From the NCBI GenBank assembly GCA_023386955.1, contig JAEWIS010000028.1, positions 1 to 41,415 on the forward strand: a stretch of 41,415 nucleotides of DNA. Direction: 5' to 3'. A model generated the notes under the pieces. The model was not told the DNA's origin. It made no database searches and saw only the letters and a program-made list of their open reading frames with translations. The position numbers were made by a program, and so were the translations under genes. The stretch's first letter is position 1. Each line of letters opens with the position of its first letter. This document shows, in pieces, positions 6,732 to 15,103 of this stretch. This DNA comes from Bacillota bacterium. Lineage in GTDB: Bacteria; Bacillota; Bacilli; Paenibacillales; NBRC-103111.

Positions 6732-8291
6732 TCAGGAGGAAAGGGTTTCCTCCTGGCGCTTTTGGTGCTTCAGGCGGCTCTGCCGTTGTGACAGTGCTGC
6801 GACGCCCAGGCTCGCCGCTACCAGCACGGCGCATAGGACAAACACGGCGTGGTAACCGCGGAGGGAGCCGCCGGCAGTTGCTGCGATCGCTGGCGCAGCT
6901 CCGGTTCCGGATGCCGCCGCTGCTCCAGCCGCCAACAGCCCCCCGCCTGCCACCGTGCCGAACATCATGCCCAGGTTCCGGGACAGGGCCAGGATGCTGC
7001 TGATCACCCCCAGATGCTCCCGGGGTGTCTCCCGCATCACCAGGCTGTTGTTGGGGGAGGTAATCATCCCCATGGAGATGCCCAGCAGAATAATGAGGGC
7101 GGCCAAGAGTGCGGGTGGGTACGAGAGTGACAGAAATCCTAGTACCAGCAGGGTAACGGCCATCAACTGCAGCCCGGCCGAAAGGATGGGCATGATTCCA
7201 TGTTTGTCCGACAGCCGGCCGAATACGGGAGCGGACAGGATCAGCGCAGCGGGATAAGCCATCAGCAGAAGCCCCGCTGCTGCGGGTGACAGCCCCAGCT
7301 CTTGGCGCAAAAATACCGGAAGGACCAGCTGTGCGGAGAAAGCGGCCATATAAGTGGCGATGGTAATGAATATGCCGCTGTTGACACCTGCGTTCTGGAA
7401 CAGCCCTAAGGGAATGAAGGGCTCCCGGATCCGCCTTGGAGCTGCAGCAGAACCCCATCTGGAGGGCAGACACCACCAGATGAACAGCCCCAGGCCCAAC
7501 CCGAACACCGCCACCGCCGCCACCACCGGCGGTGAGCCAAACCCGCTGGTGCCCGCAAAATTCAGGGCGGCCACCAGCCCCGTGAGCGCTGCCGCGAACA
7601 TGGCGGCGCCGGTCAAATCCAACCGGGAGGCCCTGCGGGGCTCCTCCCGGGGGATCAACCGCTGCGCCAGCATCCACGCAGCGGCAGAGACGGCGGCCAG
7701 CATGGCGAAGCTGGTCCGCCAGGAGAACCACTGGATGAGCACGCCCCCCAGGCTGGGTCCAACCATGGACCCTGCCGCCACGAAGGTGCTCATCAGCCCA
7801 AGGGCTCTTCCCCGCTGGTTCTCGGGGAAGATAGACACGATCAGGGCCATGTTGGTGGCCTGATACATAGAAGCCCCCAGCCCCTGCAGGATGCGGAAGG
7901 GGATCAGCCATCCCAACGAAGGAGAGAAGACGCAGGCGAGAGCGCCCAGCATGAAGATAAAATAGCCGGCGTTATGGATCCGCGTCCGCCCAGCCAGATC
8001 CCCCAGCCGTCCCATCAGCGGCAGACAGACGGAAATCACTAGCAGATAAGCCGTGACCACCCACTGGGTGGACTGCAGCGTAACTCCGAACTCCCCGGCA
8101 ATGTCCACCAACGCGATATTGAACATTCCCGCCGACAGATTGGAGAGAAAGGCGCCAAGGCAGATGACATACTGCACCATCATGATGTTGCGGCGGGGCT
8201 GCCCTACATCCACCTGCCCCGTGTCTCTCTCTTCCTGCCCCTGGCCTTGTCCAGGTTGTTTCCTTCGCTCCTTATAAGAGGTTACACTCAT
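6732..8291 (-). CDS. MFS drug exporter, DHA2 (EmrB/QacA) type
   Basis: The 519-residue product has about 14 hydrophobic helices and the DHA2 landmarks: QWVVTAYLLVISVCLPLMGRLGD (end of helix 2 and loop 2-3 motif A), FRILQGLGASMYQATNMAL, and helix-5 motif C-like GSMVGPSLGGVL. It is expected in the cytoplasmic membrane, extruding hydrophobic compounds by proton antiport. Residues 1-37 are a charged Gln/Gly tail. ATG 8291 was chosen; a GTG at 8360 would overlap the previous gene by 37 bp. It is the last gene of the importer/hydrolase operon. An inverted repeat AGGAGGAAA...TTTCCTCCT overlaps the stop codon and may end transcription. Confidence 0.85.
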   Translation of the reverse strand: MSVTSYKERRKQPGQGQGQEERDTGQVDVGQPRRNIMMVQYVICLGAFLSNLSAGMFNIALVDIAGEFGVTLQSTQWVVTAYLLVISVCLPLMGRLGDLAGRTRIHNAGYFIFMLGALACVFSPSLGWLIPFRILQGLGASMYQATNMALIVSIFPENQRGRALGLMSTFVAAGSMVGPSLGGVLIQWFSWRTSFAMLAAVSAAAWMLAQRLIPREEPRRASRLDLTGAAMFAAALTGLVAALNFAGTSGFGSPPVVAAVAVFGLGLGLFIWWCLPSRWGSAAAPRRIREPFIPLGLFQNAGVNSGIFITIATYMAAFSAQLVLPVFLRQELGLSPAAAGLLLMAYPAALILSAPVFGRLSDKHGIMPILSAGLQLMAVTLLVLGFLSLSYPPALLAALIILLGISMGMITSPNNSLVMRETPREHLGVISSILALSRNLGMMFGTVAGGGLLAAGAAAASGTGAAPAIAATAGGSLRGYHAVFVLCAVLVAASLGVAALSQRQSRLKHQKRQEETLSS

Positions 8292-8323
8292 AACCGTTTC
8301 ACCAGCTTTGCCGCCTCCGCGTT

Positions 8324-8962
8324 TTACAGGGCGAGGGTCGATTTTTTGCCTTGCATCCACATATCCGCAAGCTCTCCGCTTGACGCTACCGTACCGAAAT
8401 ATCCCTGAATATTGACCAGCGTCATCTCGTGAGCATCCCGGGAATAAGAGGCACAGGCATCCTCTACCAGCACGATATGGTAATCCAGCATAAACCCGTC
8501 CCGGGCGGTGGACTCCACACAGACATTGGTGCTGACACCGGCGATAAGCAGGGTGTCAATCTTCAGCGTCCGAAGCACGGAATCCAGCCGCGTATTCACA
8601 AATGCGCTGTACCGGTGTTTATTCACTACAATTTCGCCGGGCCGGGGGCTGATTTCATAAAATTCTGCGCCCCAGCTGTCCTTCCGGCAAACCTGGGCCG
8701 ATCTGCCGGAGGACCGGGTCACCCAGGCCTCCGAATCCGTGGCTTCCTCATGAAAGGTCTGGATGAAGATAACGGGAATTCCTTCCTCCCGCACCGCTCC
8801 CAAAAGCCCATGCAGCCGGGGCATCATCTCCTTAACCCCGCTGACATCACAGCCTGTTAAGCCCAATGCTCCTTCGGGATGGCAATAATCATTCTGCACA
8901 TCCACAATCACCAGAGCCGGACGGGTTCCCGCCAATAAATGTTCTAACGTGTTCATTTTCAT
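8324..8962 (-). CDS. Isochorismatase-family cysteine hydrolase
   Basis: The 212-residue product (ATG 8962, GAGGTG upstream) shows the family catalytic triad: Asp21 in VIVDVQND, Lys115 in VVNKHRYSAF and Cys148 in GVSTNVCVEST. The cis-peptide segment AGVST is present. The family hydrolyses amide or vinyl-ether bonds (nicotinamidase, ureidoacrylate or N-carbamoyl amidohydrolases, isochorismatase). With a substrate-binding ABC importer just upstream (7-nt gap) it probably acts on the imported compound, likely an amide or ureide. The exact substrate is unknown. Confidence 0.9.
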   Translation of the reverse strand: MKMNTLEHLLAGTRPALVIVDVQNDYCHPEGALGLTGCDVSGVKEMMPRLHGLLGAVREEGIPVIFIQTFHEEATDSEAWVTRSSGRSAQVCRKDSWGAEFYEISPRPGEIVVNKHRYSAFVNTRLDSVLRTLKIDTLLIAGVSTNVCVESTARDGFMLDYHIVLVEDACASYSRDAHEMTLVNIQGYFGTVASSGELADMWMQGKKSTLAL

Positions 8963-8969
8963 CAGCACC

Positions 8970-10052
8970 TCACTTTGCTGCAGCTTCATTGGCTTTTTTG
9001 GCAAACTGCATATCCACTAAACCGTCATAGGTATACGTGCCTTTGAATATCCCGGTTTTGATCATCACATTCATATCATTCTCCAGCGCCTTCTCCGAAA
9101 TAATGCCGTCAGGGCTCCACAGGCTGTCCGCGTACGCCCGGTCCAGGGAAGCCTTTACCGCTTCCTCCGAAAGAGTGGGGAATTCCGCCTTCAAATTGGT
9201 TTTGGCCAGCTCCTTGTCGGCGTGTACCTTCTTCAGTGCCTTAATCATGGCATTGGTGAATTTCTGGACCGTCTCCGGATCCTTGGTGATGGTGGATTTC
9301 TTCACACTGACTACAGAGTAGGCAAAGTCACCCATACTGGGGAACTTGTAAAAGGGCTCGTCCCACACCTTCTGGTTGATGCCGTCCACAATCTGCGGCT
9401 CTGCCCCGTTGGCAATATCCGCCGCCCCTTGTTTCACCATGGTCACCACTGTGGAACCGTCCGCCGGCTCCAGCAGCTGCACATCCTTCTCCGGGTCAAG
9501 CCCCACATCCAGCAGCAGGTAGCGAGTCAACAAATTCGGCGTTCCGCCATGCCGGTTGGCATTGACTTTTTTGCCCTTCAGGAACTCCTTCAGGTCCTCC
9601 TTGGAGGTGCTTTTGGGGGCTGTACCGCTTTTGGCCATCAGATAAACGTTAGCCCGATTCACCACATTTACCACGGACATAATCGGGTCCGAGCTATTAG
9701 TATTCGCCAGGGCATTGGACTCGGGCCCGCCGATCACGCCCCAGGCATCGCCGCTGACCACAGCGGTTACATGGGCGCCGCCTGTCGCTTGAATGACCTG
9801 CACCTCCAGGCCCTCCTCGGCAAAATATCCTTCACGCTGCGCCACATACATAGGCAGGTATCCGGTCAGATGAAGGGGTTCAGCGATGACAATTTTCTTC
9901 AGGTTTTTGCCGGATTGGGCTTCGGCGACGGGAGTAGCGGCTTTTTCCCCACAGCCGGCCAGGGCGGCGGCAACAAGCAGGGACAAGGACAAAACCAGTG
10001 GAGCTTTGCGGATACGGTGCAAATAAGGGCGAGTGTGGAGGCGTTCGGTCAT
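8970..10052 (-). CDS. ABC importer substrate-binding lipoprotein (SsuA/NMT1 family)
   Basis: The 360-residue product opens with a basic n-region, a hydrophobic segment and the lipobox LAGC (about residue 35), so it is a lipid-anchored protein outside the membrane. The mature part, KIVIAEPLHLTGYLPMYVAQREGYFAEEGL, is the classic start of NMT1/SsuA-like periplasmic-binding proteins for sulfonates, nitrate, or thiamine/pyrimidine precursors. ATG 10052 is preferred because AAAGGA sits 10-11 nt before it; an ATG at 10064 abuts that site. A 136-bp gap to the permease contains a hairpin repeat. Confidence 0.9.
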   Translation of the reverse strand: MTERLHTRPYLHRIRKAPLVLSLSLLVAAALAGCGEKAATPVAEAQSGKNLKKIVIAEPLHLTGYLPMYVAQREGYFAEEGLEVQVIQATGGAHVTAVVSGDAWGVIGGPESNALANTNSSDPIMSVVNVVNRANVYLMAKSGTAPKSTSKEDLKEFLKGKKVNANRHGGTPNLLTRYLLLDVGLDPEKDVQLLEPADGSTVVTMVKQGAADIANGAEPQIVDGINQKVWDEPFYKFPSMGDFAYSVVSVKKSTITKDPETVQKFTNAMIKALKKVHADKELAKTNLKAEFPTLSEEAVKASLDRAYADSLWSPDGIISEKALENDMNVMIKTGIFKGTYTYDGLVDMQFAKKANEAAAK

Positions 10053-10126
10053 AGAAGGATTCATCCTTTCAGTAGAGGGAGTTGGAATTGGTTGCTTTAT
10101 GAACTTGTTTTGAATCATTGGTTTCC

Positions 10127-10188
10127 GGGGGCACCCCCAAAAGTAATAGGAATTGGCTACAGAGCTTCGCTTCACTTTTGGGGGATTA
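10127..10188. repeat. ~60-bp hairpin repeat, copy 1
   Basis: The 11-bp arms CCCCCAAAAGT (10134-10144) and ACTTTTGGGGG (10174-10184) are perfect inverted repeats around a 29-nt loop, preceded by GGGGGCA and followed by ATTA. A second copy is at 18949-19010. Here it lies inside an operon, right after the permease stop, where it could stabilise or partly terminate the mRNA and set the ratio of binding protein to permease. Confidence 0.8.
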
Positions 10189-11073
10189 CTATTGCTTCGT
10201 TAACCCCTTGGCCAGCCATTTTTCCAATACGACCACGCCCCAATACATCACCATGGACAACACGGACAGTACCACTACACCTACCCAGACCAGGTTGATG
10301 TCCAGGATGGTTCCGGCGTACATGATCATCCGGCCGACGCCCTGGCGGGAGGCGATGAATTCACCGACGATAGCGCCGGCCAGGGCCAAGGCGATATTGA
10401 TCCGCAGGCTGCTGATGATCCAGGGCATGGACCAGGGTACCACCACCTTGGTGAATACCTGGCGGCGTTTGGCACCGAGGGAATACATGAGCTTTTCCAT
10501 ATCCGGGTCAACGCTTTTTACACCGCTGTAGGCGGAGAGGGCGGAAACCACTATGGTCATGGAGAAGGCCAGGGCTACCTTGGAGAAAAAGCCGATGCCC
10601 AATAGAATAACCAGAACCGGGGCCAAGGCCAGCTTGGGCATGGCGTTCAAGATAATCAGGTACGGCTCGCTGACGCCGGCGTAGGTCCGGGACCACCAGA
10701 AGGACAATCCCAGCAGGGCGCCGCACAGGGTTCCAAAAATAAAGCCGAGAATGGTGGCGGAGGAGGTGTAGGCGATATCCCCCAGCAGCTTGCCCTCCGT
10801 CATTTGGGTCCAGGTGGTTTTGAGGATGGCCCCGGGGCTGCTCCAGAAATACGGGTCCATCACACCGATCCGGGTGAAGATCTCCCACCCGACGAAGATC
10901 AGGACAGCTGCGAGAAGCCGAAGCACCCGGATCGTGAGCAGCTTTTTCCGCTCTTTTTTCTCCTCGTCGATAATGAGGGGGACAGCCTTCAGCGCAGGGG
11001 CGGCAGCGGCGGTTTTCTCATCAGCGTGGGGCAGGGCGTGAACCACAAAGGCTTTCTTTTGAACGGATTCCAT
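10189..11073 (-). CDS. ABC importer permease (SsuC/TauC type)
   Basis: The 294-residue integral membrane protein has about six helices after a 45-residue charged cytosolic tail that is longer than usual. The EAA-type loop that docks the ATPase is seen in MYSLGAKRRQVFTKVVVPWSMPWI near residues 200-225. It forms the channel for the compound delivered by the lipoprotein encoded downstream. The gene starts 27 bp after the ATPase stop, and its stop abuts the hairpin repeat. Confidence 0.9.
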   Translation of the reverse strand: MESVQKKAFVVHALPHADEKTAAAAPALKAVPLIIDEEKKERKKLLTIRVLRLLAAVLIFVGWEIFTRIGVMDPYFWSSPGAILKTTWTQMTEGKLLGDIAYTSSATILGFIFGTLCGALLGLSFWWSRTYAGVSEPYLIILNAMPKLALAPVLVILLGIGFFSKVALAFSMTIVVSALSAYSGVKSVDPDMEKLMYSLGAKRRQVFTKVVVPWSMPWIISSLRINIALALAGAIVGEFIASRQGVGRMIMYAGTILDINLVWVGVVVLSVLSMVMYWGVVVLEKWLAKGLTKQ

Positions 11074-11100
11074 GGGCTTCCTTCCTTTCTATTCGGGATT

Positions 11101-11883
11101 TCAGGATATCTGTGCTTCCTCATCATGGCCGGCGGACAGCAGCTCCATCAGATGATGCTTCAAATCCATAAAGGCGGGGGAGGTCATATCCTCCGTTTTG
11201 CGGGGGCGCTCCATGGTGACGGTAATCTTCGACTTGATCCGGCCGGGGCGGGAGGAGAACACATAAATATCGTCGGAGAGGTAAATGGCCTCGTCGATAT
11301 CGTGGGTGACGAACAGCACCGTTTTGCGGAAATCCGCCCAGATCTGCAGGAGCCAATTCTGCATGGCCAGCCGGGTTTGGGCATCCAAAGCGCCGAAGGG
11401 CTCGTCCAAAAGAATGATGTCCCGGTCATAAAGCAGGGTCCGCAGAAGCGCCGCCCGCTGCCGCATGCCCCCGGACAGCTCCTTGGGATAATGCTTGTCG
11501 AAGCCCTTCAGGCCGTATTTTTCCATCAGGGGCAGCGCTCGGTTCACCGCCTCCTTGCGGGGCACTCCGCGGATTTCCATGCCAAGAATAATGTTGTCCA
11601 GAATGGTCCGCCAGGGCAGGAGCATATCCTTCTGGAGCATGTAGCCCACATACCCGGCCTTGCCCACAATATTGCGCCCGTCGGCTATGACCTCTCCCGT
11701 GGAGGGCGGAGTGAGTCCGGCAATAATGTTGAACAGGGTGGATTTGCCGCAGCCGCTGGGTCCGATGATGCTGACAAAACGGCCCTCTTCAATGGACAGG
11801 TTGGTTTCCTTCATGGCTGAGACCTCTTTGCCGTCCCGGCGGAAGGTTTTGCTGACTCCGGAAATCTGGATTTTGTAGCTCAT
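11101..11883 (-). CDS. ABC importer ATP-binding protein (SsuB/TauB type)
   Basis: The 260-residue product starts at ATG 11883 with AAGGAG 8 nt before it (GTG 11892 is less suitable). Walker A GPSGCGKST is near residue 42, Q-loop MLQKDMLLPWRT, signature LSGGMRQRAALLR, Walker B IILLDEPFGALD and H-loop VTHDIDEA. All catalytic residues are present. It powers import of a small anion or heterocycle; the LLPWRT segment is typical of the nitrate/sulfonate/taurine subfamily. It follows a structured leader. Confidence 0.92.
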   Translation of the reverse strand: MSYKIQISGVSKTFRRDGKEVSAMKETNLSIEEGRFVSIIGPSGCGKSTLFNIIAGLTPPSTGEVIADGRNIVGKAGYVGYMLQKDMLLPWRTILDNIILGMEIRGVPRKEAVNRALPLMEKYGLKGFDKHYPKELSGGMRQRAALLRTLLYDRDIILLDEPFGALDAQTRLAMQNWLLQIWADFRKTVLFVTHDIDEAIYLSDDIYVFSSRPGRIKSKITVTMERPRKTEDMTSPAFMDLKHHLMELLSAGHDEEAQIS

Positions 11884-11916
11884 GAGCTTCACTCCTTACT
11901 GTAAATTTTTTGTAAT

Positions 11917-11976
11917 AAAAAATCGCCAGTCCAGTCCTCTCCGACAAATCCTGTCGTTAGGGGCTAAACTGACGAT
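11917..11976 (-). promoter_or_regulatory. Structured leader / terminator-like stem before the ABC operon
   Basis: On the minus strand, ATCGTCAGT (11968-11976) pairs with ACTGGCGAT (11922-11930) over 9 bp, followed by a run of six T. The 37-nt interior contains a small hairpin CGACA-GGATT-TGTCG (11942-11956). It begins 18 bp after the MpsC-like stop and ends about 34 bp before the ATPase start. It could be a terminator that lowers downstream expression or the expression platform of an unknown riboswitch. It does not match a riboswitch consensus that I know. Confidence 0.55.
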
Positions 11977-11993
11977 ATCCGGCCGCTCTCCCT

Positions 11994-12371
11994 TTAGAGG
12001 AGTTCGGTTGATTCGTTCAGGCATGCGCTGATGTCACGCTCCAAGACGATAATCGTACCGGAAAATTCGGTCTCAGGATCATAGTCTTTGAGTATGGCAA
12101 GAATATTCAGTTGGAATCGCTCCTCCAAGGCCTGCGTGATCTGCTTCTTGAATTGCTGGAACAGAAGATAATCAATCTGGCGGGTGGCAAAGGGGTGATC
12201 GCCGTCCAGCAGCTTCAGGACCGGAACTCTGCTGTTCAGGGACATGATCAGAATCTTGTTATCGACGAAATCGACCTTCTGCTGTTTTACACCCACGTTA
12301 AAAATCCGTTTATTGATCGCGTTGTAAATCCTCAGAATCTCCTGTTTGGCTTCGCCTTCCGATAGTCCCAT
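11994..12371 (-). CDS. MpsC/DUF2294-family protein
   Basis: The 125-residue soluble protein begins GLSEGEAKQEILRIYNAINKRIF and carries VDFVDNKILIMSLNSRVPVLKLL. This is the pattern of DUF2294 (PF10057, renamed MpsC after the staphylococcal Mps system). Family function is poorly known; MpsC is linked to cation and bicarbonate handling. The ATG at 12371 directly follows a GTG. It has its own consensus promoter and stands first in the run leading to the ABC importer, so it may be co-transcribed with it through the intervening stem. Confidence 0.7.
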   Translation of the reverse strand: MGLSEGEAKQEILRIYNAINKRIFNVGVKQQKVDFVDNKILIMSLNSRVPVLKLLDGDHPFATRQIDYLLFQQFKKQITQALEERFQLNILAILKDYDPETEFSGTIIVLERDISACLNESTELL

Positions 12372-12449
12372 CACTTCACACCCTTACGGAGAGAAAACAT
12401 GTAAGATAATGTAACTTATATTGATAGGTTGTTGCCGTTTGTTAGTTTT

Positions 12450-12477
12450 ATTATAGCTGTTAATAGCAGGGTGTCAA
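12450..12477 (-). promoter_or_regulatory. Consensus sigma-A promoter with palindrome in the spacer
   Basis: On the minus strand: -35 TTGACA (12472-12477), 16-nt spacer, -10 TATAAT (12450-12455). The spacer contains GCTATTAACAGC, a 12-bp near-perfect palindrome (one mismatched pair), a likely repressor site. It is 79 bp before the MpsC-like start codon. Confidence 0.8.
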
Positions 12478-12558
12478 GATAATATGTGAAAAAACATTAC
12501 ACTTAATTAGTGAATGGGCTGAAATGTTCGGATATAGCCGGAGAAACCAGATGTTTTC

Positions 12559-13353
12559 TTACACACCCAAGTCCCGCCTCCGGTAAAAAAAGACGGCGCC
12601 CCAAGCAAAGGTGGCTGACAGCAACAGCGAAACCGCCGCAATGCCGGGATGAAGGCCCATCCCCTCCGCCATATCGGCGTAGCTGAAATATTTGAAGGGT
12701 GTCAGGATGTTGAGAAAACGCAGGCTTTGGTTCAGCTCTGTAAATTCGTAGATAACGAAGGCGGCCATCAGCACTCCTGCGGAGATGGAGCCGGAGGTTT
12801 TGGCATTGCGCAGCACAGCGGCCAGCAGCATCCCCAGGGTGAGGAAAACCAGCTGGACCAACAGCATGCTGAAGAGAAACACGGCGATTTCACCGGAGAT
12901 ATCGGGCCCCTTGTTATAGGCGGAAACCGCGGCCAGGGAAGAGCCCAACGATACCAGATTCAGCACCACCACGTTCACCAGGGCGGCACCTAATTTGGCA
13001 CAGACGATGGAGGTCCGGGACAGAGGCCGCGTCATGAGGAATTCCGTGGTTTTATCCCGTTCCTCCTTGGCCAGAATGCCGCTGCCCAGCAGCACGGCGT
13101 GAATGCCCGCCACAATTTCGATATAGAGGAACAGCAGGGCGAAGAACCCGGTCATGGTGGTCACATCAAAAGATCCCATCCCCAACAGCGACTTCAGTGT
13201 CTGGGGCAAGTCCGCCAAGGCCTGGGCTCCTTCGCTCCCGGAGGAATAAGCCGTATATTTCCCCATCCCGGACAGGATAAGCAGCGCCATGCAGACGCAC
13301 CAAATGATCAGGGACTTCCGGTTGGCCTTCAGCTCTCTTATAAACACATTCAT
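12559..13353 (-). CDS. ABC-2 family transporter permease (second subunit)
   Basis: The 264-residue membrane protein has six predicted helices, starting NVFIRELKANRKSLIIWCVCM. ATG 13353 has GGGAGG 8 nt upstream; ATG 13359 is too close to it. The middle segment GSGILAKEERDKTTEFLMTRPLSR is the family's cytosolic motif, also found in the upstream permease (GVSILSKETRERTADFLLVKPVSR), so the pair are paralogues and likely form a heterodimeric channel. It is the last gene of the operon TetR-ATPase-permease-permease. Confidence 0.85.
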   Translation of the reverse strand: MNVFIRELKANRKSLIIWCVCMALLILSGMGKYTAYSSGSEGAQALADLPQTLKSLLGMGSFDVTTMTGFFALLFLYIEIVAGIHAVLLGSGILAKEERDKTTEFLMTRPLSRTSIVCAKLGAALVNVVVLNLVSLGSSLAAVSAYNKGPDISGEIAVFLFSMLLVQLVFLTLGMLLAAVLRNAKTSGSISAGVLMAAFVIYEFTELNQSLRFLNILTPFKYFSYADMAEGMGLHPGIAAVSLLLSATFAWGAVFFYRRRDLGV

Positions 13354-13387
13354 ATACATATCCTCCCGTATTCCGCTGGCCGCCGTG

Positions 13388-14188
13388 TCAGACGGCATGG
13401 ATATCCTTGCGGATGTAGATGAAATAGGTCAAGGCCGCACCGATGGCCACGACAACCGCGCCCAGCAGCAGGAAGGGCGTTTCATAACCTGCATGCTCCA
13501 CCACATAAGCGGGGCTGAAGTATTGGAACGGGGATAAAACTCTGGCTGCGCTGCTGGAATCATCGGCGGCCAGCAGCGCACCGACCACGTACAGCCCGAA
13601 GACCACACCAAGAGAGATCGGCAGCACACCTTTTAGCTTATTGAAGAAAACCGAAACTGCGGCACCCAGGGCAAGGAAGATCAGCTGGACAAAAAACAGC
13701 GTCAGATTGATCAGGAAGAATACCCAATGGTCAAAGGCCTCCTTCGCTGTTAACCCGGCCATACCGGCAGCCGCCGCGTAGAACACTGCGTTGGTTATGA
13801 ATAGGACAGTCCCTGCCGCCAGCAGCTTCGCCGTCACAATGGATTGCCGGGAAACGGGCTTCACCAGCAGGAAATCTGCCGTCCGTTCCCGGGTTTCCTT
13901 GGAGAGAATGGATACCCCCATAATCATGGCTTGGATAGCCCCGCCCAGAACGATAAAGGAAAATATAAAGGAGTAAAACCCCAGCATGGAGGTGATGGAT
14001 TCCAGCCGGATACCGAGCATGGCCCTTACGGACGGCGGGTAACCTGCCAGCAGCTTCCGGAAGCTTTCTGCATCTGCAGTCATAGAGGGGTAGATGGACA
14101 TATAGAGAGCGGTCATGCCGATCAGCGCGCAGATCCAGATGAGTGTGGACTTCCGCATGGCCTTCAACTCGTGGAGAAACATGTTCAT
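13388..14188 (-). CDS. ABC-2 family transporter permease (first subunit)
   Basis: The 266-residue membrane protein shows an N-terminal MNMFLHELKAMRKSTLIWICALIGM, a long extracytoplasmic loop containing DAESFRKLLAGYPPSVRAMLG, then five further helices. It has the same build as the permease 34 bp downstream. AGGAGG (overlapping the ATPase stop) lies 10 nt before the ATG. With the ATPase it would form an exporter of unknown substrate; close relatives are often peptide-antibiotic or drug exporters. Confidence 0.85.
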   Translation of the reverse strand: MNMFLHELKAMRKSTLIWICALIGMTALYMSIYPSMTADAESFRKLLAGYPPSVRAMLGIRLESITSMLGFYSFIFSFIVLGGAIQAMIMGVSILSKETRERTADFLLVKPVSRQSIVTAKLLAAGTVLFITNAVFYAAAAGMAGLTAKEAFDHWVFFLINLTLFFVQLIFLALGAAVSVFFNKLKGVLPISLGVVFGLYVVGALLAADDSSSAARVLSPFQYFSPAYVVEHAGYETPFLLLGAVVVAIGAALTYFIYIRKDIHAV

Positions 14189-14193
14189 GCTGC

Positions 14194-15075
14194 TTATTCC
14201 TCCTTTTCGTAATAATGCAGGAAGATTTCCTCCAGATCCGGCTCCGTGATGGAAATATTACTCAGCTCCATGCCGGCAATTTCCTTCATCATGGCGTTGA
14301 GATTGCCCTTGAACATAAAGCTGGCAACCTTATCCTTGGCGGTGAAGCCGCTGACCCCCTCCAGGTGCTGGAGATTTTGCCCGATAGGAGCTTTGGCCTC
14401 CAGTGCGAATTTCTTGTAGCTGTTTTCCTGGAGAATGCTGACCTTTTCCTGCTTGATGATTTTCCCGTCCTTGATAAAAGCCACCCGGTCACACAGCCGC
14501 TGAACCTCGCTTAAGATATGGCTGGAGAAAAAAACAGTCGCACCCTTCCGGTTCTCCTCCGCAATCAGCTCGAAAAAACGCTGCTGCATCAACGGATCCA
14601 AGCCGCTGGTAGGCTCATCCAGAATAATGAGCTTGGGCTCGTGGAGCAGCCCCTGGACAATGCCCACCTTTTTCTTATTACCGAAGGACAGATCGTCAAT
14701 CCGTTTCTTCAAATCCAGATCCATCACCTCTGCTAGCTGGGCGATCCGCTTTTTGCAGTCCTTTTTGTAGAAGCTGGCGGAGTATTGGAGCAGCTCGCCT
14801 ACCCGCATGCGGTCATAGTAGAATACCTCGGAGGGCAAATACCCCACCTCGCGGCGGGTGTCCGGGTGTTCGGCACAGCTTTTGCCAAAGATGAAGGCGC
14901 TGCCGGAGGTGGGGGAGATAAGTCCCAGCAGGGTCCGGATGGTGGTGGATTTGCCCGCGCCGTTAGGGCCGATAAAGCCGAAAACCTCACCCTCCGCCAC
15001 GCTCAGATTCACGTCGGAAATGCCTCTTGCTCCTCCGTATTGTTTGGTCAGGCTTCTGGTTTCGATGGCATTCAT
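14194..15075 (-). CDS. ABC-2 transporter ATP-binding protein
   Basis: The 293-residue product starts at ATG 15075 (GGGAGG 8 nt upstream; a TTG at 15093 is less suitable). Walker A GPNGAGKST lies near residue 40, signature LSFGNKKKVG, Walker B LIILDEPTSGLD and switch His in FFSSHILSEV. The C-terminal 80 residues (after IKDGKIIKQEKV) are the usual extension of the drug/peptide-exporter (CcmA/NatA) group. The gene starts 28 bp after the TetR stop and its stop is 5 bp from the first permease. Confidence 0.92.
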   Translation of the reverse strand: MNAIETRSLTKQYGGARGISDVNLSVAEGEVFGFIGPNGAGKSTTIRTLLGLISPTSGSAFIFGKSCAEHPDTRREVGYLPSEVFYYDRMRVGELLQYSASFYKKDCKKRIAQLAEVMDLDLKKRIDDLSFGNKKKVGIVQGLLHEPKLIILDEPTSGLDPLMQQRFFELIAEENRKGATVFFSSHILSEVQRLCDRVAFIKDGKIIKQEKVSILQENSYKKFALEAKAPIGQNLQHLEGVSGFTAKDKVASFMFKGNLNAMMKEIAGMELSNISITEPDLEEIFLHYYEKEE

Positions 15076-15103
15076 AGAAAGTACCTCCCTCAATGTGGAC
15101 GCT

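Noticed and set aside
6433..7003. Plus-strand frames through the GCACCATG repeats
   Set aside because: They run into the MFS gene on the other strand and have repeat-derived composition only.
9222..10298. 358-codon plus-strand frame opposite the binding-protein gene
   Set aside because: The minus strand has a lipoprotein signal, conserved domain and operon position; the plus frame has none.
11917..11993. Guanidine (ykkC), TPP, SAM, ZTP or fluoride riboswitch before the ABC importer
   Set aside because: Compared with the consensus sequences I remember, none of their conserved core words is present; kept only as an unclassified structured leader.
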